NCBI RefSeq assembly: GCF_963678635.1
Contig: NC_087070.1
Location: forward strand, 28,682,048 to 28,746,047
Reading direction: 5' to 3'
Source of the DNA: Symsagittifera roscoffensis
Lineage: Eukaryota; Xenacoelomorpha; Acoela; Convolutidae
DNA length: 64,000 nucleotides
The notes beneath the pieces were generated by a model. That model ran no database searches, was not told the origin of the DNA, and saw only the letters and a list, made by a program, of their open reading frames with translations. The position numbers and the translations under genes were made by a program. This document shows positions 9,608-22,054 of this stretch, piece after piece (within the stretch, counting starts at the first letter, position 1; each line of letters opens with the position of its first letter).

Positions 9608-9836
9608 ATGCCGTCACTGGAAAGAATTGAAAGAAATGCATGTCTTAAATGTGACAGAGAATACACTCGCTTACACGCATCAAGACACCGTAAGCACTGT
9701 GGCGTTTTAAAGTGATCCAATTGTTAATTTTAAACATATAGCAGCGAGGAACTCACTAATCATATCAAGAGGAAGCATTACCCTTGTCAACATAATAATA
9801 AATTATGCGCTCAACAGTCTCAAAAGACAATCCAGA
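9608..9836 (+). pseudogene. Zinc-finger exon related to the array, opposite orientation
   Basis: The ATG at 9608 follows an acceptor-like CTTCTTTTAG and opens MPSLERIERN, parallel to MLSLNRNE in the array exon. Finger 1 has exactly the same CCHC spacing (C-x2-C-x11-H-x3-C). The frame closes at a TGA at 9713-9715. Just downstream, in another frame (9742-9836), EELTNHIKRKHYPC supplies the H-x4-H half of a second finger without its cysteines. The segment ends at AAAAAGGTAAAG, which looks like a splice donor. It is either a decayed relative of the array exon or an exon series with a roughly 30-nt intron; decay is more likely. Confidence 0.5.
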
Positions 9837-9849
9837 AAAAGGTAAAGTT

Positions 9850-12629
9850 AATATATTTTAAATGGAAACATAGAAGAAAATACTCTGAATAATATTTATT
9901 GAATCTGAAAAGTAATAATTTTTGCTCAATCTATACAATTCTAATAAATTTGAAAAATTCCAGTAAAAACTATACAAGTTTTGCATCACTAATTTTGATC
10001 TGTCAATTAGTTTTTATTGGAAGGTTCTGATTGATGATAAAACCAGTAGCAGCTGAGTTCAAATTGTCGTGAAATTTTCAATGGAAATCGACCCAAAAGT
10101 CTTTAATCTACATCAAAAAAAATCCATTGGTTGCAAGCTTGAGGAGATTTTGTTGCAATACATTTGTAGTAAAAGATAATAACATACGCTAATGAGTGTC
10201 TAAGTAATTGTTGAAATAATGTAAAAAAGTGGATTTTTATAAAACATCGACTAAGTGAAAGGTTTTGCCTTGTTACTATTTTAAAGTTTTCCTTTTGTAG
10301 TGCTTGTAAATGTGTTCATAGAGTAGTTCAGTTTTAAGCAGATAATGGGGGTTGATTTTTTCAGAGATAATTTTTTTCTGTTTTTTGACATTCTCAAGCC
10401 AAAAGTTACTTCATTATTAAAATTCAGCGTTAAAACAGCATACAGTTATCCGCTTGAGAAAACCTTTTAAGGACGTAAGGCAAAGGATTAATGGTATTCA
10501 CTTTGCTTCGGATTATTGAATGTTCGTTCAAATGATACATTTTTCCATCTAAAACTCATTTTTCAAGTTATATTTTGTTCAAATTGGATTAAGTTGGGAG
10601 ATAGTAGATGAAGCAGAAACTGAGAAAATACTAATTTGAGATAGAATTTCAATTGAATTTATTAGGAGTTTTGAGATAATTTTAATAAAGTTTAGTTTAT
10701 AAAATATATTTTGAGAAAAATCCAGTATAATGTTTAGAAAATTTTTTATCATTTGATACATTAGGTAAATTAATAAAAACACTCAGTTATTTTGATTTTT
10801 TTTGCAAAATAAACCAGACTTCGACATCTTTTGGACGATAATACAAGAAGCATAAATCAAAAATTTGCTTTAAAAATCAACATTTAATTTTTTTGAAAAA
10901 AAAACGAAAAAAAATTTGATGTAGAAAGATTTTAAAAGAAAGTAATATGGAGCTTGCCAAAAATTTCTAAACAAACTGGCCTTTTAGCAGAACCAGATGT
11001 AGGATCTCTCAATTATATGAGTTTTAACATGAAAAATTTTAAATTAGACACACAGTAAAGATTTAGTTCCGGTTAGCCTCAATTTTTTGTTCAATTAGAA
11101 AAATACGTAGAACTATAATTTTTTTTGCTTAATGAATTTGGCAAAACTATTTAATTGTTACAGTTTGCACCTTAATTTCCTCTTCTTAATTGATTTCTTT
11201 AATAACCGTTCTTTTAGAAGTATTTAGATGTTGCAGAAGTTAGGAACTAGGCCCAATTGCGTAATTCTACTTCCGAAGGTTTTCAGATTGTAAGCAATTA
11301 AGCTGCTCTTAATTTGTTCTAAAAACTCAACGTAAAAACACAACTTTGTTTTTTCAATTTTTACATGTGTTTTTCAATGCCTTAACTAGCACCAATTCTT
11401 TCTCACTGAGACGTTTTTGAGAAAACTTCCGACACAAATCAAGAATAAAAAGCGATTTAATAACTATTTTGCACGGAAAGTGATAGTTAAGGATCCCAAA
11501 ATTTCTGCTTTTGCTTAAACAGTTAAAAGTATTAACTGAACAAGGGAACCTAAAGGAGACCGTTAAAAAACTAAAAAGTAATTATCAGACGTTATTAGTT
11601 CTAATTTTATCTCTGCCAGCAAATTGTTCGTTCAATTGATACCATTTTCCTCCTAAATTCCCCAATTCTGACTAAAGTTTCCTGCAAAGTGAGTTCAATA
11701 GCGAATACATGTAAAAAGCACAAAGCAAGAATAACCTTAATACAGAGGGATAATCATTAGTTTCGGAGAAGATTTTGTTGAATTTCATTCAAGCTGATAT
11801 TTTTCAAAAAAAAATTACCCCATTTTTAGTCAATTTTAGCAGTAAAATGTTCATTTGTTATCAATGATCCGAAGCTTATTATTTATAATAATGTTAAAAA
11901 CGTCTCAGAAATCGTAATTTTTGGATAATTTTGGATTAATCACTGAGAAAAAATTGAGGAGGAGTTGGATCATGGAGTTTGATCTAGAAATTTCAAAGAA
12001 TATGGCTCTTATTGTTATTAAAATTGAGATTTTTCTGCGAATTTTCTTTGAATTTGACAAAAAACCAGTTAATTACACAAATGAAAGGTTAAGAAATCTG
12101 GATAGACTTAATTGATTTTCACTTTCTCGAAAATAACGATTAATTACACTATTTTTGCAAGAAATCGGAAGTTTCAATATTGATTCAGCTAATATGAGCC
12201 TTTCTTTTTGTGTTCAGAGAATTATTTAAACCACTTTTTAGCTCAAGTTAGGGTAAATTTAATCGTAATTCAATATTTTGAGAGAAAAATGTGGAAAAAT
12301 CCATAATTTTATTCAAAGTTTGTATCGCTGCCTCAACATGATGCCGATTAAAAAACAATTTGAGCCTAATTTTAAACTCGAAATTTTTGTCTACTTTTTT
12401 TAAATAGATCAGTAGCAAGAAAAAACTAGCAAATTCTTGAGATTTCTGCAATATTTTCCAAAAACTTGAAGTTTTTGCAGTTTTTTCCAAAATTTTTGAA
12501 ATTTTGAAACCTATGGTTTCAGCATAGTTTCAGCTAGATTGAGTACTGTTTTTAAAAGTAGGATCATCTAATAAAATAATTATTAAGTCAAATTATATCA
12601 ATTCTCATTTTTTTGAAGAACTTTTTAAA
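9850..12629. other. AT-rich intergenic DNA, no gene seen
   Basis: Low-complexity A/T runs, only short chance frames (the longest is about 80 codons near 12.25-12.49 kb and looks random). No RNA gene or recognisable repeat seen. Confidence 0.6.
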
Positions 12630-13175
12630 GTTTTTTGATTAAAATTCCAAGCTTTTGCACATCTTACCATCGACTTACCATGGAGCAAAAAAACATAATA
12701 TCTTCATTACACAATCGACACATAATATTCACCAATTACATAACGCGTGCCGAGATTTTTGAGAAAAACTAGATATTTCCACACAAAATCCAAAAAAATA
12801 ACCTTTTTCCTACCAATCTCTTACCATCACACTGAAACCTTACCATTCCCTATTTTAATACATTGTGAAACCTTTTCCCTATCTTGATGAGTTCGTAATT
12901 CCAAACAATGAATTTCTAATCCTTATACATTGGGAAATCTATGCACTATCTTAAAACATGGTAAGATCGGGCGCCGAGAAAGTTTTCTCAAACTTACCAT
13001 CACACTGAAACCTTACCATTCCTTATCTTAATACATTAGGAAACCTATTCCCTATCTGAATACATTGGGAAATCTATTCCCGATTTTAATACATAGGTGG
13101 GTGACCGGATGCTCTATTACCTATCTTAAAACATGGAGGTCATCCACTACCCCCGCCCCCTGATCGCCACAAACA
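12630..13175 (+). repeat. Dispersed repeat A, copy 1 (with internal 29-30-bp subrepeats)
   Basis: About 540 bp matching 51,475-52,010 in the same order and orientation. Shared landmarks are CATCTTACCAT.GACTTACCATG, a CATAACGC.TGCC.AGATTTTTG segment, ACACTGAAACCTTACCATTC, GGTGGGTGACCGGA and CCCCCTGATCGCC. Inside are several degenerate subrepeats of the form CCTATTCCCTATCTTAATAC. No terminal inverted repeat or target duplication was found. Confidence 0.75.
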
Positions 13176-13559
13176 TATACTACTGATGATTTCACACAAA
13201 TCTATGAGAAGTCTGACCAACCTTGATTAGTATTTGTTTCGTCAACCAGCTCGGGGCATAACTAGTAGATATATAAAGTACAACAGACTGTATTTAGCGC
13301 GCCGTATCATATTAATTAATTAAAGTTCCTGGCATCAGTTCAATTTTGATCGAACTAATTTGCTATCTGAACGCAAATTTTCGGTAATCCTTTTGCGTTC
13401 ATACTTAGCCAACAGAACTTTTTGCTAAACTTAAAAATTTTCATTACAATTTTCTTCCACAAAAAATAGCAGATGGTATAAGAAATCATTAAAAACGGAT
13501 TGTTAAAATTTTTTCAAATCATAAAAAATTGAAAAAAAAAACAAACGAAAATATTCTCA

Positions 13560-13965
13560 AAATTTACAGGTTTTTGAATTTTTGAAAATTTTGATTCCAA
13601 AAAAGCACTAAAATACTCAATGAAAACTAATGTTACTGAAGTAAAACTAAGTTTTTACGTTTTAAATTAAGCAATTGTAAGCTTTTAAGTAGTTAAAATA
13701 AGACTGCTCGCTCGATCGCCTTATTCGATCGAAAAAGACGAAAAATCAAAAATTTCAAACCGGTGTTTCTCGACACGTGAAAAAATTTTTGAAATTTTTA
13801 AATGTGGTTCAAATTACGACTTTAATATGAGATATCACTCAATCTAGTCCGATAGTTATTTGTGGTATCTGATTTTGCGTAGAAAACGAGAAAAAAAACT
13901 AAAACACCCGAACACAAAGTAAGAGCATTGTAGGTGCTCCAATAACGAGGTGGTTCTTGAAAACA
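13560..13965 (+). repeat. Dispersed repeat B, copy 1
   Basis: Resembles 37,865-38,215. Shared landmarks in the same order are TTTTTGAATTTTTGAA, TTAAGC.ATTG, GCTCGCTCG..C.CTTATTCG, AAAATTCTCGACACG-type text and CTGATTTTGCGT.GAAAAC. Similarity is patchy, so both copies are old. Class unknown. Confidence 0.5.
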
Positions 13966-14430
13966 TTTTTCAAGCTGGATTGATTTTTATTCAAATACCT
14001 ATGATTCAACTTTAAGATAAGTTTGCTGTGAAGCAAACCTCACAAGGTTGAGTATAACCAATGAAGAAAAATTTGGTTTTATGATAAGAGTGAAGGATTT
14101 TGTTGATATCTTGATTAGTTTTGCCATTAACTTAAGATTTTTATACCTCTGGAGTTTGTGATTTTATGAAAGCAAATTAGTCTGACTGGTAATTGTTTTT
14201 TTTATCTCTCTCAGTATTCAAATTGTGAGTTTTGTTCAGTGTCTGTATCATTTTGAGAGTCCATTAGTGTCTGAGATTTTTCTGGGTCAATTGTGGAGCT
14301 GAAATTTGAAATGGAGTAGTTTTAGCAGTATTGCGGCATCAAACTGCCAAATTGCGGCGAACGACTGGAGATTAGAGCCGAGAAGTGGGCGATGTTTGAG
14401 GCGTGGTGTGATTTTTTCTACTCATAGAGA

Positions 14431-14642
14431 TGAAATAAGAAAAGTATAGAATGTTAGGAAGTAAATGATGGCAAAGATGAACTGTATATTATCGAAATGT
14501 ATGGCAAACTGCACTCATTGTTTTGGGTATGTCCAAACGTAGAAGAAAAGTGATTAGCAGAGAGACTGGTCGCCAAACATTTTAGGACTTTAACCAAAAC
14601 TTTCAGAAACATAAACTGTATAAATTGTGCCCCTATGATATA
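14431..14642 (-). repeat. 3' LTR of the 14.4-17.6 kb gypsy element
   Basis: Aligns along its whole length with 17,372-17,589 (shared AGTATAGAATGTTA, GGCAAACTGCA.TCATTGTTTT, GACTTTAACCAAAA, CATAA..TGTATAAA). Its terminal bases are eroded compared with the other LTR. Confidence 0.8.
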
Positions 14643-14644
14643 GG

Positions 14645-15780
14645 GTCACCCACAAAATTTAAACATTTCCATTTAAATTTTGTTGAACTCAAATGTTGCA
14701 ACTACAAGTCGCTGTATGTATATATCAAACGCATTTTTAGTTTTGTTTCTATCAATTTTACTTTTGAGTTTGTAAGACTTCTTAGCCCCTTTCTTTTTCA
14801 GTTTCCTCTTCTATTTGGGTCCCTCACTTTCGTGAATCATAACCCCAATTTCATGACGGCTTTCGTTGATCTGAGTGGCGGCGTTTCATCGTTTGTGCTC
14901 ACTTCCGGAACCCTTTCGTCCGCATCCTCGTTCATTTCCGTCTCCGTTCTCGCCTCCGGCTTACTTCCCGCCGTCGCCGTCGCCGTCGTCATCGCCGTCG
15001 CCGTTGGCGTCTGTGTGTCGTTCACCGTGTCTACTGAATCGCTGCTCGATTCCGCAATTCGTCGCCTCTTTTGTTTCTCCGGTGACTGTGTCGTCGTCCT
15101 TGCCGAGCGTTTGGTACGTGCCCGTCTTTCACTCTGTACTCTGTAGCGATGGCTTATCCGCCCCAATAGGTAGATCATTGGCTACACCTTCGGCCACACT
15201 ATCCGCTGTTGTCCGTTTAGTGCTCGATGATGGCCCTGCGACCGACTTTTTCCCATTGTGGATCATATCTAAACGCGACACCGCTTCTTCGTAATAGATA
15301 GTTTTTTCTTTGTATTGTATGCGGTGTTATTTTTTCGATTTTTTGATCTAGTTTTTTATACCTGGCTGGGTTTTTTTTGGATCTGTAACGCCTGTCTGCT
15401 GGTACACTATGTACGCTTCCTTGGGTGTCTTTGCTGTTTTGTGCCGCAGTTCAGGAGGAGCCTTGGGGGTGGTCCAGTTTGATTTTCCTTTCTGCCAGTT
15501 CCTATTCAGCGAGGATTCAGGGCCCACGACGGTTTTCTGGTGCCATCATGAATTCACTACGTTTGTCCCAATCCTCCATCCGGAAGAGTTCATCGTTCGG
15601 TATCCCGCTCTTCTCGGCTAAAGCAGACAGTTTGTGGGTTAACACTTTATTCCAATTGAGGTTTTTCAAACTTGGACAATTTACGAGATTCCTGGTTACC
15701 TTGTTCGTTTCTCTCCCATATTGTGCTTCAAAGGGAAGTAAGTTTACTTTACTGTTAGGGACAAATCACAAGGCGCTTAG
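14645..15780 (-). pseudogene. Integrase C-terminal remnant and tail (gypsy)
   Basis: On the minus strand from about 15,780 to 15,520 one frame reads FVPNSKVNLLPFEAQYGRE and then NWNKVL, the pattern of the region just after the catalytic domain in Ty3/gypsy integrases. A stop interrupts it immediately before FVPNS. Further on, text such as YDPQWEKVGRRAIIEH resembles the C-terminal GPY/F-type module. The last 340 bp (14,837-15,178) form an open, Ala/Thr/Glu-rich tail (113 codons). The catalytic DDE part is absent. Confidence 0.6.
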
Positions 15781-15838
15781 TGCTCTTAGTATGAGTGGTT
15801 TGAATTGCTGTTCCCCCAGTTGCACTGGTTTTAGTATG

Positions 15839-16267
15839 TCAAAGAACTCTGCTCGTGCTTTGGCATCGCGTATGTATGTGCCCTATTCTAGTAAACATTT
15901 TTAAAAACAACGTACAGAAGCATGATTTCCACCCATCCAACTCTTGCTCTTCCCCGGCATTTGTGTTTTCCTCCGTAACTGTCATCACGCAATCCATCTG
16001 GACCAGTGTCACTCCCAGTGAACCCATCAAGTCGCGCCCCAGAGTTGGTTGACGGTTTCCTGCAATGACCGATTTATTCTGCTGAGTAACCCACCCCTTG
16101 AGTTCGACCGTCACTTCAGCCTTTCCAAGAATATGGATGCGATTATTATTGTAATTCAAGCATCCTTTTTTTCTGGCATTAGATGAATATTCGCTCTGCC
16201 CATGGCCCGTGTCAGTTCTGGAAGGATAAATATAGTAACTGGGGATCCACTGTCGACCCACAACCAC
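15839..16267 (-). pseudogene. Retroviral-type aspartic protease remnant
   Basis: Near 16,257 the minus strand reads WVDSGSPVTIFIL, which carries the D-S-G active-site motif of retropepsins. After a frame change the text continues HILGKAEVTVELKGWVTQQ and then RQPTLGRDLMGSLGV. The second motif corresponds to the (I/L)LGRD element near the protease C-terminus. It sits between gag (right) and the integrase remnant (left), as expected. At least one frameshift and stops inactivate it. Confidence 0.7.
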
Positions 16268-16360
16268 ATGCTTTCACCACACACATTGGCCAGGACTCTA
16301 GCATTTGGGATTTTGAATTCGATTTCTCTACCCTACCGCTTTATCGCCCTCACCATTTAT

Positions 16361-16618
16361 TCACTGAATCCAGTGGACGACTCGTATTCTCCTATCCCAT
16401 GGGTTGTTCTTGATTAATACTCTCCATACTCTGGCTGCTCCTCCTGCTCGTCCTCTTCCTCTCCAATGGCTAGTTCCACGGCGTGTCCCCCGGAATGTCC
16501 TTTCGAAGTGTCCTAATTTCCGGCACGCAGCACAGGTGGTTTTTTTTGTTGGGCAAATGTTTATTTGTTTCAACGTCAAAATGTGAGCAACGCAATTATA
16601 GTAGTTCTTATGGTTCAA
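16361..16618 (-). pseudogene. Gag nucleocapsid remnant with damaged zinc knuckle
   Basis: Contains CAACRKLGHFERTF, a CCHC knuckle (C-x2-C-x4-H-x4-C) in which the final cysteine has been replaced by arginine. It is followed by an Arg/Gly-rich basic stretch typical of nucleocapsid. It is in the same frame as the gag piece to its right but separated by stops. Confidence 0.6.
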
Positions 16619-16678
16619 CGTCCCTGGTCTGTTTCCGCGTCCGCCGCGCTCTCGGTTTCGGAAATATTACGTTTCCTA

Positions 16679-17267
16679 TCAGTTCCTGTTTGATGTTGAT
16701 GTAGGCCGCTGATGCCACTGGTTTTCCCGTGTTCGACTTGTAAGCTCTATCCCCCCGATGAAGCAGTCGTATATACTTCCTCGTTGAATGCGTTTTTGTT
16801 GAATGCGATAATTCCCGCTGGCAGTCCGATCTTTCATATTCATGATCAATATGTCTCGCACATTTCTTGACGCATTTGTGAAGTCGCACTTTCTCGCCAA
16901 ATCGCTGAGCTCAGCGTGGAACTTGTCGAAAGTTTCATGTTCTCGTTGTTTGCGTCCATAAAACAAAATCCCTTTCGTGCGTCACATGCCATTCGCGTTT
17001 AAAAACGAGTTCCATGTAGTCCAACACACGAGGATACCTAACCGTTTTGATATCCACTCTTAGTTGCGTGACTTTAGAAATACGTTGCGCCTCGTTTCTA
17101 CTACATAGGTACAGGTTCGAATTGAGTTTCTTTTCGGACTCCGTCCGGTTTTTTCCGTTTACATCCCCCGGCAATGCAGCGATTTGGGTATCTGCTAGTG
17201 TGGCTGCGATATAGAAGTCGTCCGGATCGATGTCGTACTTCGCTATCATCCCCCAATGGAATTTCAC
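16679..17267 (-). pseudogene. Gag capsid-region remnant (two frames)
   Basis: The first piece (17,267-16,935) begins at an ATG with MKFHWGMIAKYDIDPDDFYI and includes LADTQIAALPGD. The second piece (16,966-16,679) reads GRKQREHETFDKFHAELSDL and then CDFTN, the familiar gag pattern R(K/R)Q...E...F...L..L...C.F. The two overlap in different frames, so one frameshift joins them. No complete gag survives. Confidence 0.65.
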
Positions 17268-17358
17268 GATGCATCTCTCCTAATAAGTTGGTGGTTCCGG
17301 TGTTCTAAAGTTCCAAAAAATAAACAATGCTTAAAGGCTTTCCCTCCCCTTTTTATAT

Positions 17359-17371
17359 GCTGGCTGCGCCA
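17359..17371 (-). other. Candidate primer-binding site
   Basis: Immediately inside the 5' LTR, the minus strand reads TGGCGCAGCCAGC. It begins with the TGG expected for pairing with a tRNA CCA end. The tRNA was not identified; the sequence is close to, but not identical with, an arginine-type acceptor end. Confidence 0.45.
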
Positions 17372-17589
17372 TGTTGATAAAGAAAAAGTATAGAATGTTA
17401 GAAAGTAAGTTGTACTAAAGATCAACTGTACAAAATCGAAATGTAAGGCAAACTGCATTCATTGTTTTAGGTGTGTCCAGGAGTAGAAGAACACAGTAAT
17501 CAGCAGAGAGTCTGGTGGTCAGACATTCAAGGACTTTAACCAAAATTTTTATAAACATAAGTTGTATAAAATGCGCCCGTATGACAACA
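17372..17589 (-). repeat. 5' LTR of the 14.4-17.6 kb gypsy element
   Basis: 218 bp with a perfect 5-bp terminal inversion: TGTTG at one end and CAACA at the other, which defines both LTR borders and the orientation. The primer-binding site candidate abuts it on the inner side. Confidence 0.8.
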
Positions 17590-20500
17590 GGCTCCATTCG
17601 GTGTGGCTGTTGAAGGGGTTCAGTTTTCATGTAAGAATCAGTGGGTGATTGAGGGATACAATACTCCTGTTAGCTGAACCTGTTTTCATCCTGTGATCAG
17701 ACATAGTAAAAATTTGTCTGTTCTTTTTTCTTAAATTTTTTTTTTCATTTATGATGGATATGATGGGTATTCAAATAATTGGTTTAATTGATTAATAACA
17801 GATGAAACACCTAATGACCAATTTTTTTTGTCCGTTAGGGCTTACAATTTATTTTTGCGTTCGATTAAACAACTATACTTTCAGCAATTGCATCCTAAAA
17901 AAATCTACCAGGGTTTGCAAGTGTTCGAATTTTTGGTTTCTGATTGTCATTTAGCCAATTTTTTCATCTTAGCTTTTCACGAAAGTGTTGTATTTGGTTG
18001 ATTTTTGAAATATAATAGTTGGGTTTCGTTTCTAGAATGTTTAAACACAGGTTTGGAGATTTAGCTGTTGTTATTGTTTTTTTTTGTGGTGAAATTGCCT
18101 TTATTTTTAGCATGAGACTAAAATAGAGAGATAAAAAATATTTTCTATTGTCATCAGAGTCTCGTAAAATGGGAATTACGTTTACTATATAAACTAAATT
18201 GATCAAAGACATCCGATGTATAAATGCGTTTCCCGGGTTGACCTCCATAGACCGAAAACGCTAATCATACAATTCCATAAACTAAGTCTATAAAAAAATG
18301 GTGACCACCTTTTTACTTCTAAACAACCTAACACCAAATAACTTCACTTCCTAGTTTTTGTTGCCTAAGCAGTTTAAGACCATCACAGTTTAAAATTCAA
18401 TTTCTAACTCAACGCCATTTTAGTCCAAACTGAAAAGAAAAATTTTTGCAAAGCGAAATTTGGATCAAAGAATAAAGTAGGAAATTTTTGGCCATTTAAA
18501 GCCAGATAAATTTGCGCTACTTAATTTGCGTAAGTTTTGAACAATAATGACCTTGCCAGTAATTCGGGTTGTTAAAATGATTCGATCCTACATTGAACAA
18601 GATTTCAACAAATTTCAAAGGGCTCGCAATTAATTAAACATTCTTTGACTGAAAATGGCGCCGTGTTCCAGACATTTTTAGCCAGTACAGAAAATGAAAA
18701 AAGCTTCAACAATTGCTAAAAGGCTAAAAACCATCCTTTTTTAGAATCAATCTTGAAATGAAACTTAAAACAAAATTCTTTTGTGCGAAAGGAAACCTTT
18801 TTAAAAAAAGCTGAACAAAAGCTTAAATTAGATTGAAATTTGAATTTTAATGAGGCAAATGAACAAATGCAACAACACATAGCTTACACTGATTCAACAC
18901 AAACTAAATAACGCTCTGAAAAAGTACAAATAAGTTTTGTCTCCAACATTAGTTTTTGATCTCTTTCATTTAATGCACAATACTTTTTTTTGTGATTTAT
19001 CAAAACAGTTTAGTTTGGATGCATATTATTCAGGCTGCCCATGGCTTTTTACGTATTGAGAGGGAGAGGGGGGCTTGCCTGAAATAGGATTGGATGCCAA
19101 AATGCCATCCTTAGACCACGTTTGTTATTATAGCAATTCCACTTACGGCAGCATCTCACTGGTTCCAAAGGGAGCGTGGGAAAAAAACTTCACGGTTTGG
19201 CACCATGCTTTTTATATAATTAGAGCCTAAGTACAGACCCAATTCGTCATTTTGTTCAAATTTTTCGGGTTCTAAAGAATTTCTGTCGCATACATTCTGA
19301 ATTTCCTGAACGGCCATATTATAGGACTCGCCTATCTTTTATTGTATTTCAAATATGAAGGAAGGCAGCGACATTAAGGCCAGCGCTAAGTTGTGATTCG
19401 CTCGTAGGTGATTTTCAGAACCAATTCATTGATTTTTTTCCATGTAATTCTATGGGAGTTACTCCAGGAATGCACTCCAAAAAATGCACTCCAGGAAATC
19501 TTTTTAGGAAGGACTGAAGCGCAGCTTGCTCAAAATCTAACAAAGTTTTTCAGGAAGGCAGTTGAGATCTATATCAATTAAAGCCCGCAAAAGCGATCGT
19601 AGGTTTTTTTCGTTTTTTTTTGGTAAAGAAGCTCGTGCAATACCAAATACACTAAAAAGAATTGAATATAGCTGATAGAACTTTTTTGGAGTCTTTTTTA
19701 AAAAATCCATTGGTTAACCAGAAAGATAATCTTATTCTAAATTGAGACAGTTCAGGCCGATTCCGATATTTTGTATTCAGGCTGTATCCTAAAACTAAGA
19801 CAATTCAGGTCGTTTCCGATATATTGTGGATAATTTGTTTTTTGAAATGAAATGGCAATGTATCAAAATGTACATTAAAACTTCAAATTAAAGAAAAACC
19901 TTTTTTCTAAAAATTGGGCCAATTTTTAAAAGATTAATGTTTTTATCATATGATTTATTTTAAAAAAACTAAGACAATTCAGGCCGTTTCCGGTGTATTG
20001 TGATTGCCAGACGGTCATATCTTTGTCGACTTTACTGTTGGGTAACCAAGATCTTTGCACTTCTGCTCGGTTACCAACACAACCCAAACTTAATTTCAAA
20101 AAAATCAAAAATTTTGGTTTATGGAAAAATGCTAGTCTTACTGTTTCCATCCCTAAAAAATAACCAATCATAAAACTTTCATGCAGTTTTCTGTACTTAT
20201 GAGATTGCTTGAAAAGTGTATGACTAGCTTTTTTTATTGTGAAAAGTGTATGATTAGCATTTTTGGTCAATCCGGGTTGGTAACGTGTCGAGAAAACAAA
20301 TTTTGTTCTCGAAATTCATAGAAAAGCTTTAATAACCAATTATTTCCGCTTAATTAATATGCTGATGATTATTTTTAGCTCAGTAGTACCATTGGGAAAT
20401 CTTATCTTCACAAAGTTACTTGAGAGAAAGGTATCCCGCATTAGGCACTTTGAGAACTGCAAATACTAGTGCTTTTGAGTATACGTTTTCCCTAATTCAT

Positions 20501-22054
20501 TAAGTTAAAATAAAAAAGTGAGTTTTCATAAGTTTTCTTGCTTATGTTATTAGTCTGGAAGAGTTTTCGATCCTTGTGTTTCCGAAAACAAATTTCTTAC
20601 TGGGTCAATGATTTCAAAAGCGTTTAGTTCTGTTCGCTTTGCTCAAAACGATTTAACTCTCCTTTTCTTCAGTAGGGTTATCGTTGGTCTTCCTCGCAAT
20701 TGCAAGGTGATGATACAAAATTTTAAAAAATCAACTAAGGTTTACTTTTATATATCTCTTTTTTGTTTTGTATGTGTTGCATTATGAATAATGTGTTGCA
20801 TCGTGAGTTTAAACAAACTTCCAGTTCAAGCCGTGAAAAATCCTGAAAAGCTTTATAAAATTAGAAAAAACCGTGCATCCTAATTATTGTTTGGGTATGT
20901 GTCATATTAATAGGTATATTCGAAAAAAAACGAGTTGGAATTTTGTAATGAAACATGGCGGTTGAGTTATGGATTTTGCATAAAATTTTAAACTTTGATT
21001 AGCGTTGTTAAAAAACTTATTGTTATTTTGGTTCCTCCTGGCATTCAAATAAGATGATCATCTAATTGTCGGGTTATACCTTCTCTTTGATTTAATCTTT
21101 GCTTGGCCCAAAGTTGAATTTAAATGAGATGTCAAAAACAACTGTGAATTTGTTTCTGTTTCTGTTTGGAATTTGGTTTACTTTTAGCTCTTCCTGTTCA
21201 TATCAAATCATGGTTACCATTGTTCATATCAAGTTCTAAATTGGTTTCCGATGAATAAAACTTTCATTTTTTGCCATTGATATTGGACTTCAATATACTT
21301 GTTCACTTTCTGGGAAGATTTCAAATCTGAATAACTTTTTTCTTTATATGATGTTTATAGATGTCTCTGTGAAACTTGAACTATGTTTTCTGATTTTTGA
21401 GCGATTTCGATTCAACATAATTTTGTTGTTACGCAATTTTTTGAAGAATTTTTTTTCAGGTACTGATATTTCTTTATGTTGAATGAACAGTATTTAAGCG
21501 TAACCGATTGGCAAAACAAATTTTTGTTATATCTTAATTTTTGGAGCATTTTCAAGTTATTTATACGCTTTTATAAAATTAATCACGTCAAAATTGCAAT
21601 AATATGAGAAAAGTTTTGCGCAATTTTGCTGAATGATTCTGTTTTCATAAATACTTTTTGCGGAATTTTCTTTTCAGCCGCCAGTGTTCTTCTGAGTATA
21701 CTTGAGAAAAAAATTTTTCTTTCAACTATTTTCATAGTATCAGATATCAATAGTCTGCACAAAATGAAATGGATGGGGGGTTGTCATCCAAAAATGGTCA
21801 CCATGTATTATATGACAACCAATAGTCCCCTATTGAGACTATTAGACCAACCATAGAACCCATAAAAAACGATCATCAATAGTTCTTACGCAAAGTTTTT
21901 GCTGGAAAACTTTTCACAGAAAAAAAGTTTTCAGTTTTTTTTTTAAAATTTTAATTGAATCTTTTTGTAGTTTTATAACTTTTTCTCAACAATTTTCAAT
22001 ATGAACAGATAACTTTTAATGAATTCTATGTGTAGCTACTAAGTCTGGTTTATA
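17590..22054. other. AT-rich intergenic DNA with a small threefold repeat
   Basis: No gene seen. A motif of the form ACTAAGACAATTCAGGCCGT followed by TTCCGATATATTGTG occurs three times, near 19,742, 19,796 and 19,970. Short chance frames only. Confidence 0.6.

Larger units (their letters stand above)
14431..17589 (-). mobile_element. Old Ty3/gypsy LTR retrotransposon lacking its RT core
   Basis: Two direct repeats of about 215 bp (14,431-14,642 and 17,372-17,589, roughly 80% alike) bound an internal region that reads on the minus strand as gag, protease and the C-terminal part of integrase. No reverse transcriptase or RNase H text could be found between protease and integrase, and the total length is only 3.16 kb, so an internal deletion is inferred. 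LTR divergence and many stops and frameshifts indicate an old insertion. No target-site duplication was recognised. The internal region is clearly GC-richer than its surroundings. Confidence 0.85.

Noticed and set aside
9712..9741. A 30-nt intron joining the two finger pieces at 9.6 kb
   Set aside because: GT and AG are present, but it lacks a branch point and is shorter than plausible; simple decay explains the break.
14625..15294. Plus-strand frames of 139 and 173 codons rich in Ser, Val and Pro
   Set aside because: They are antisense to the integrase tail of the gypsy element; the GC-rich repeats there keep several frames open by chance.
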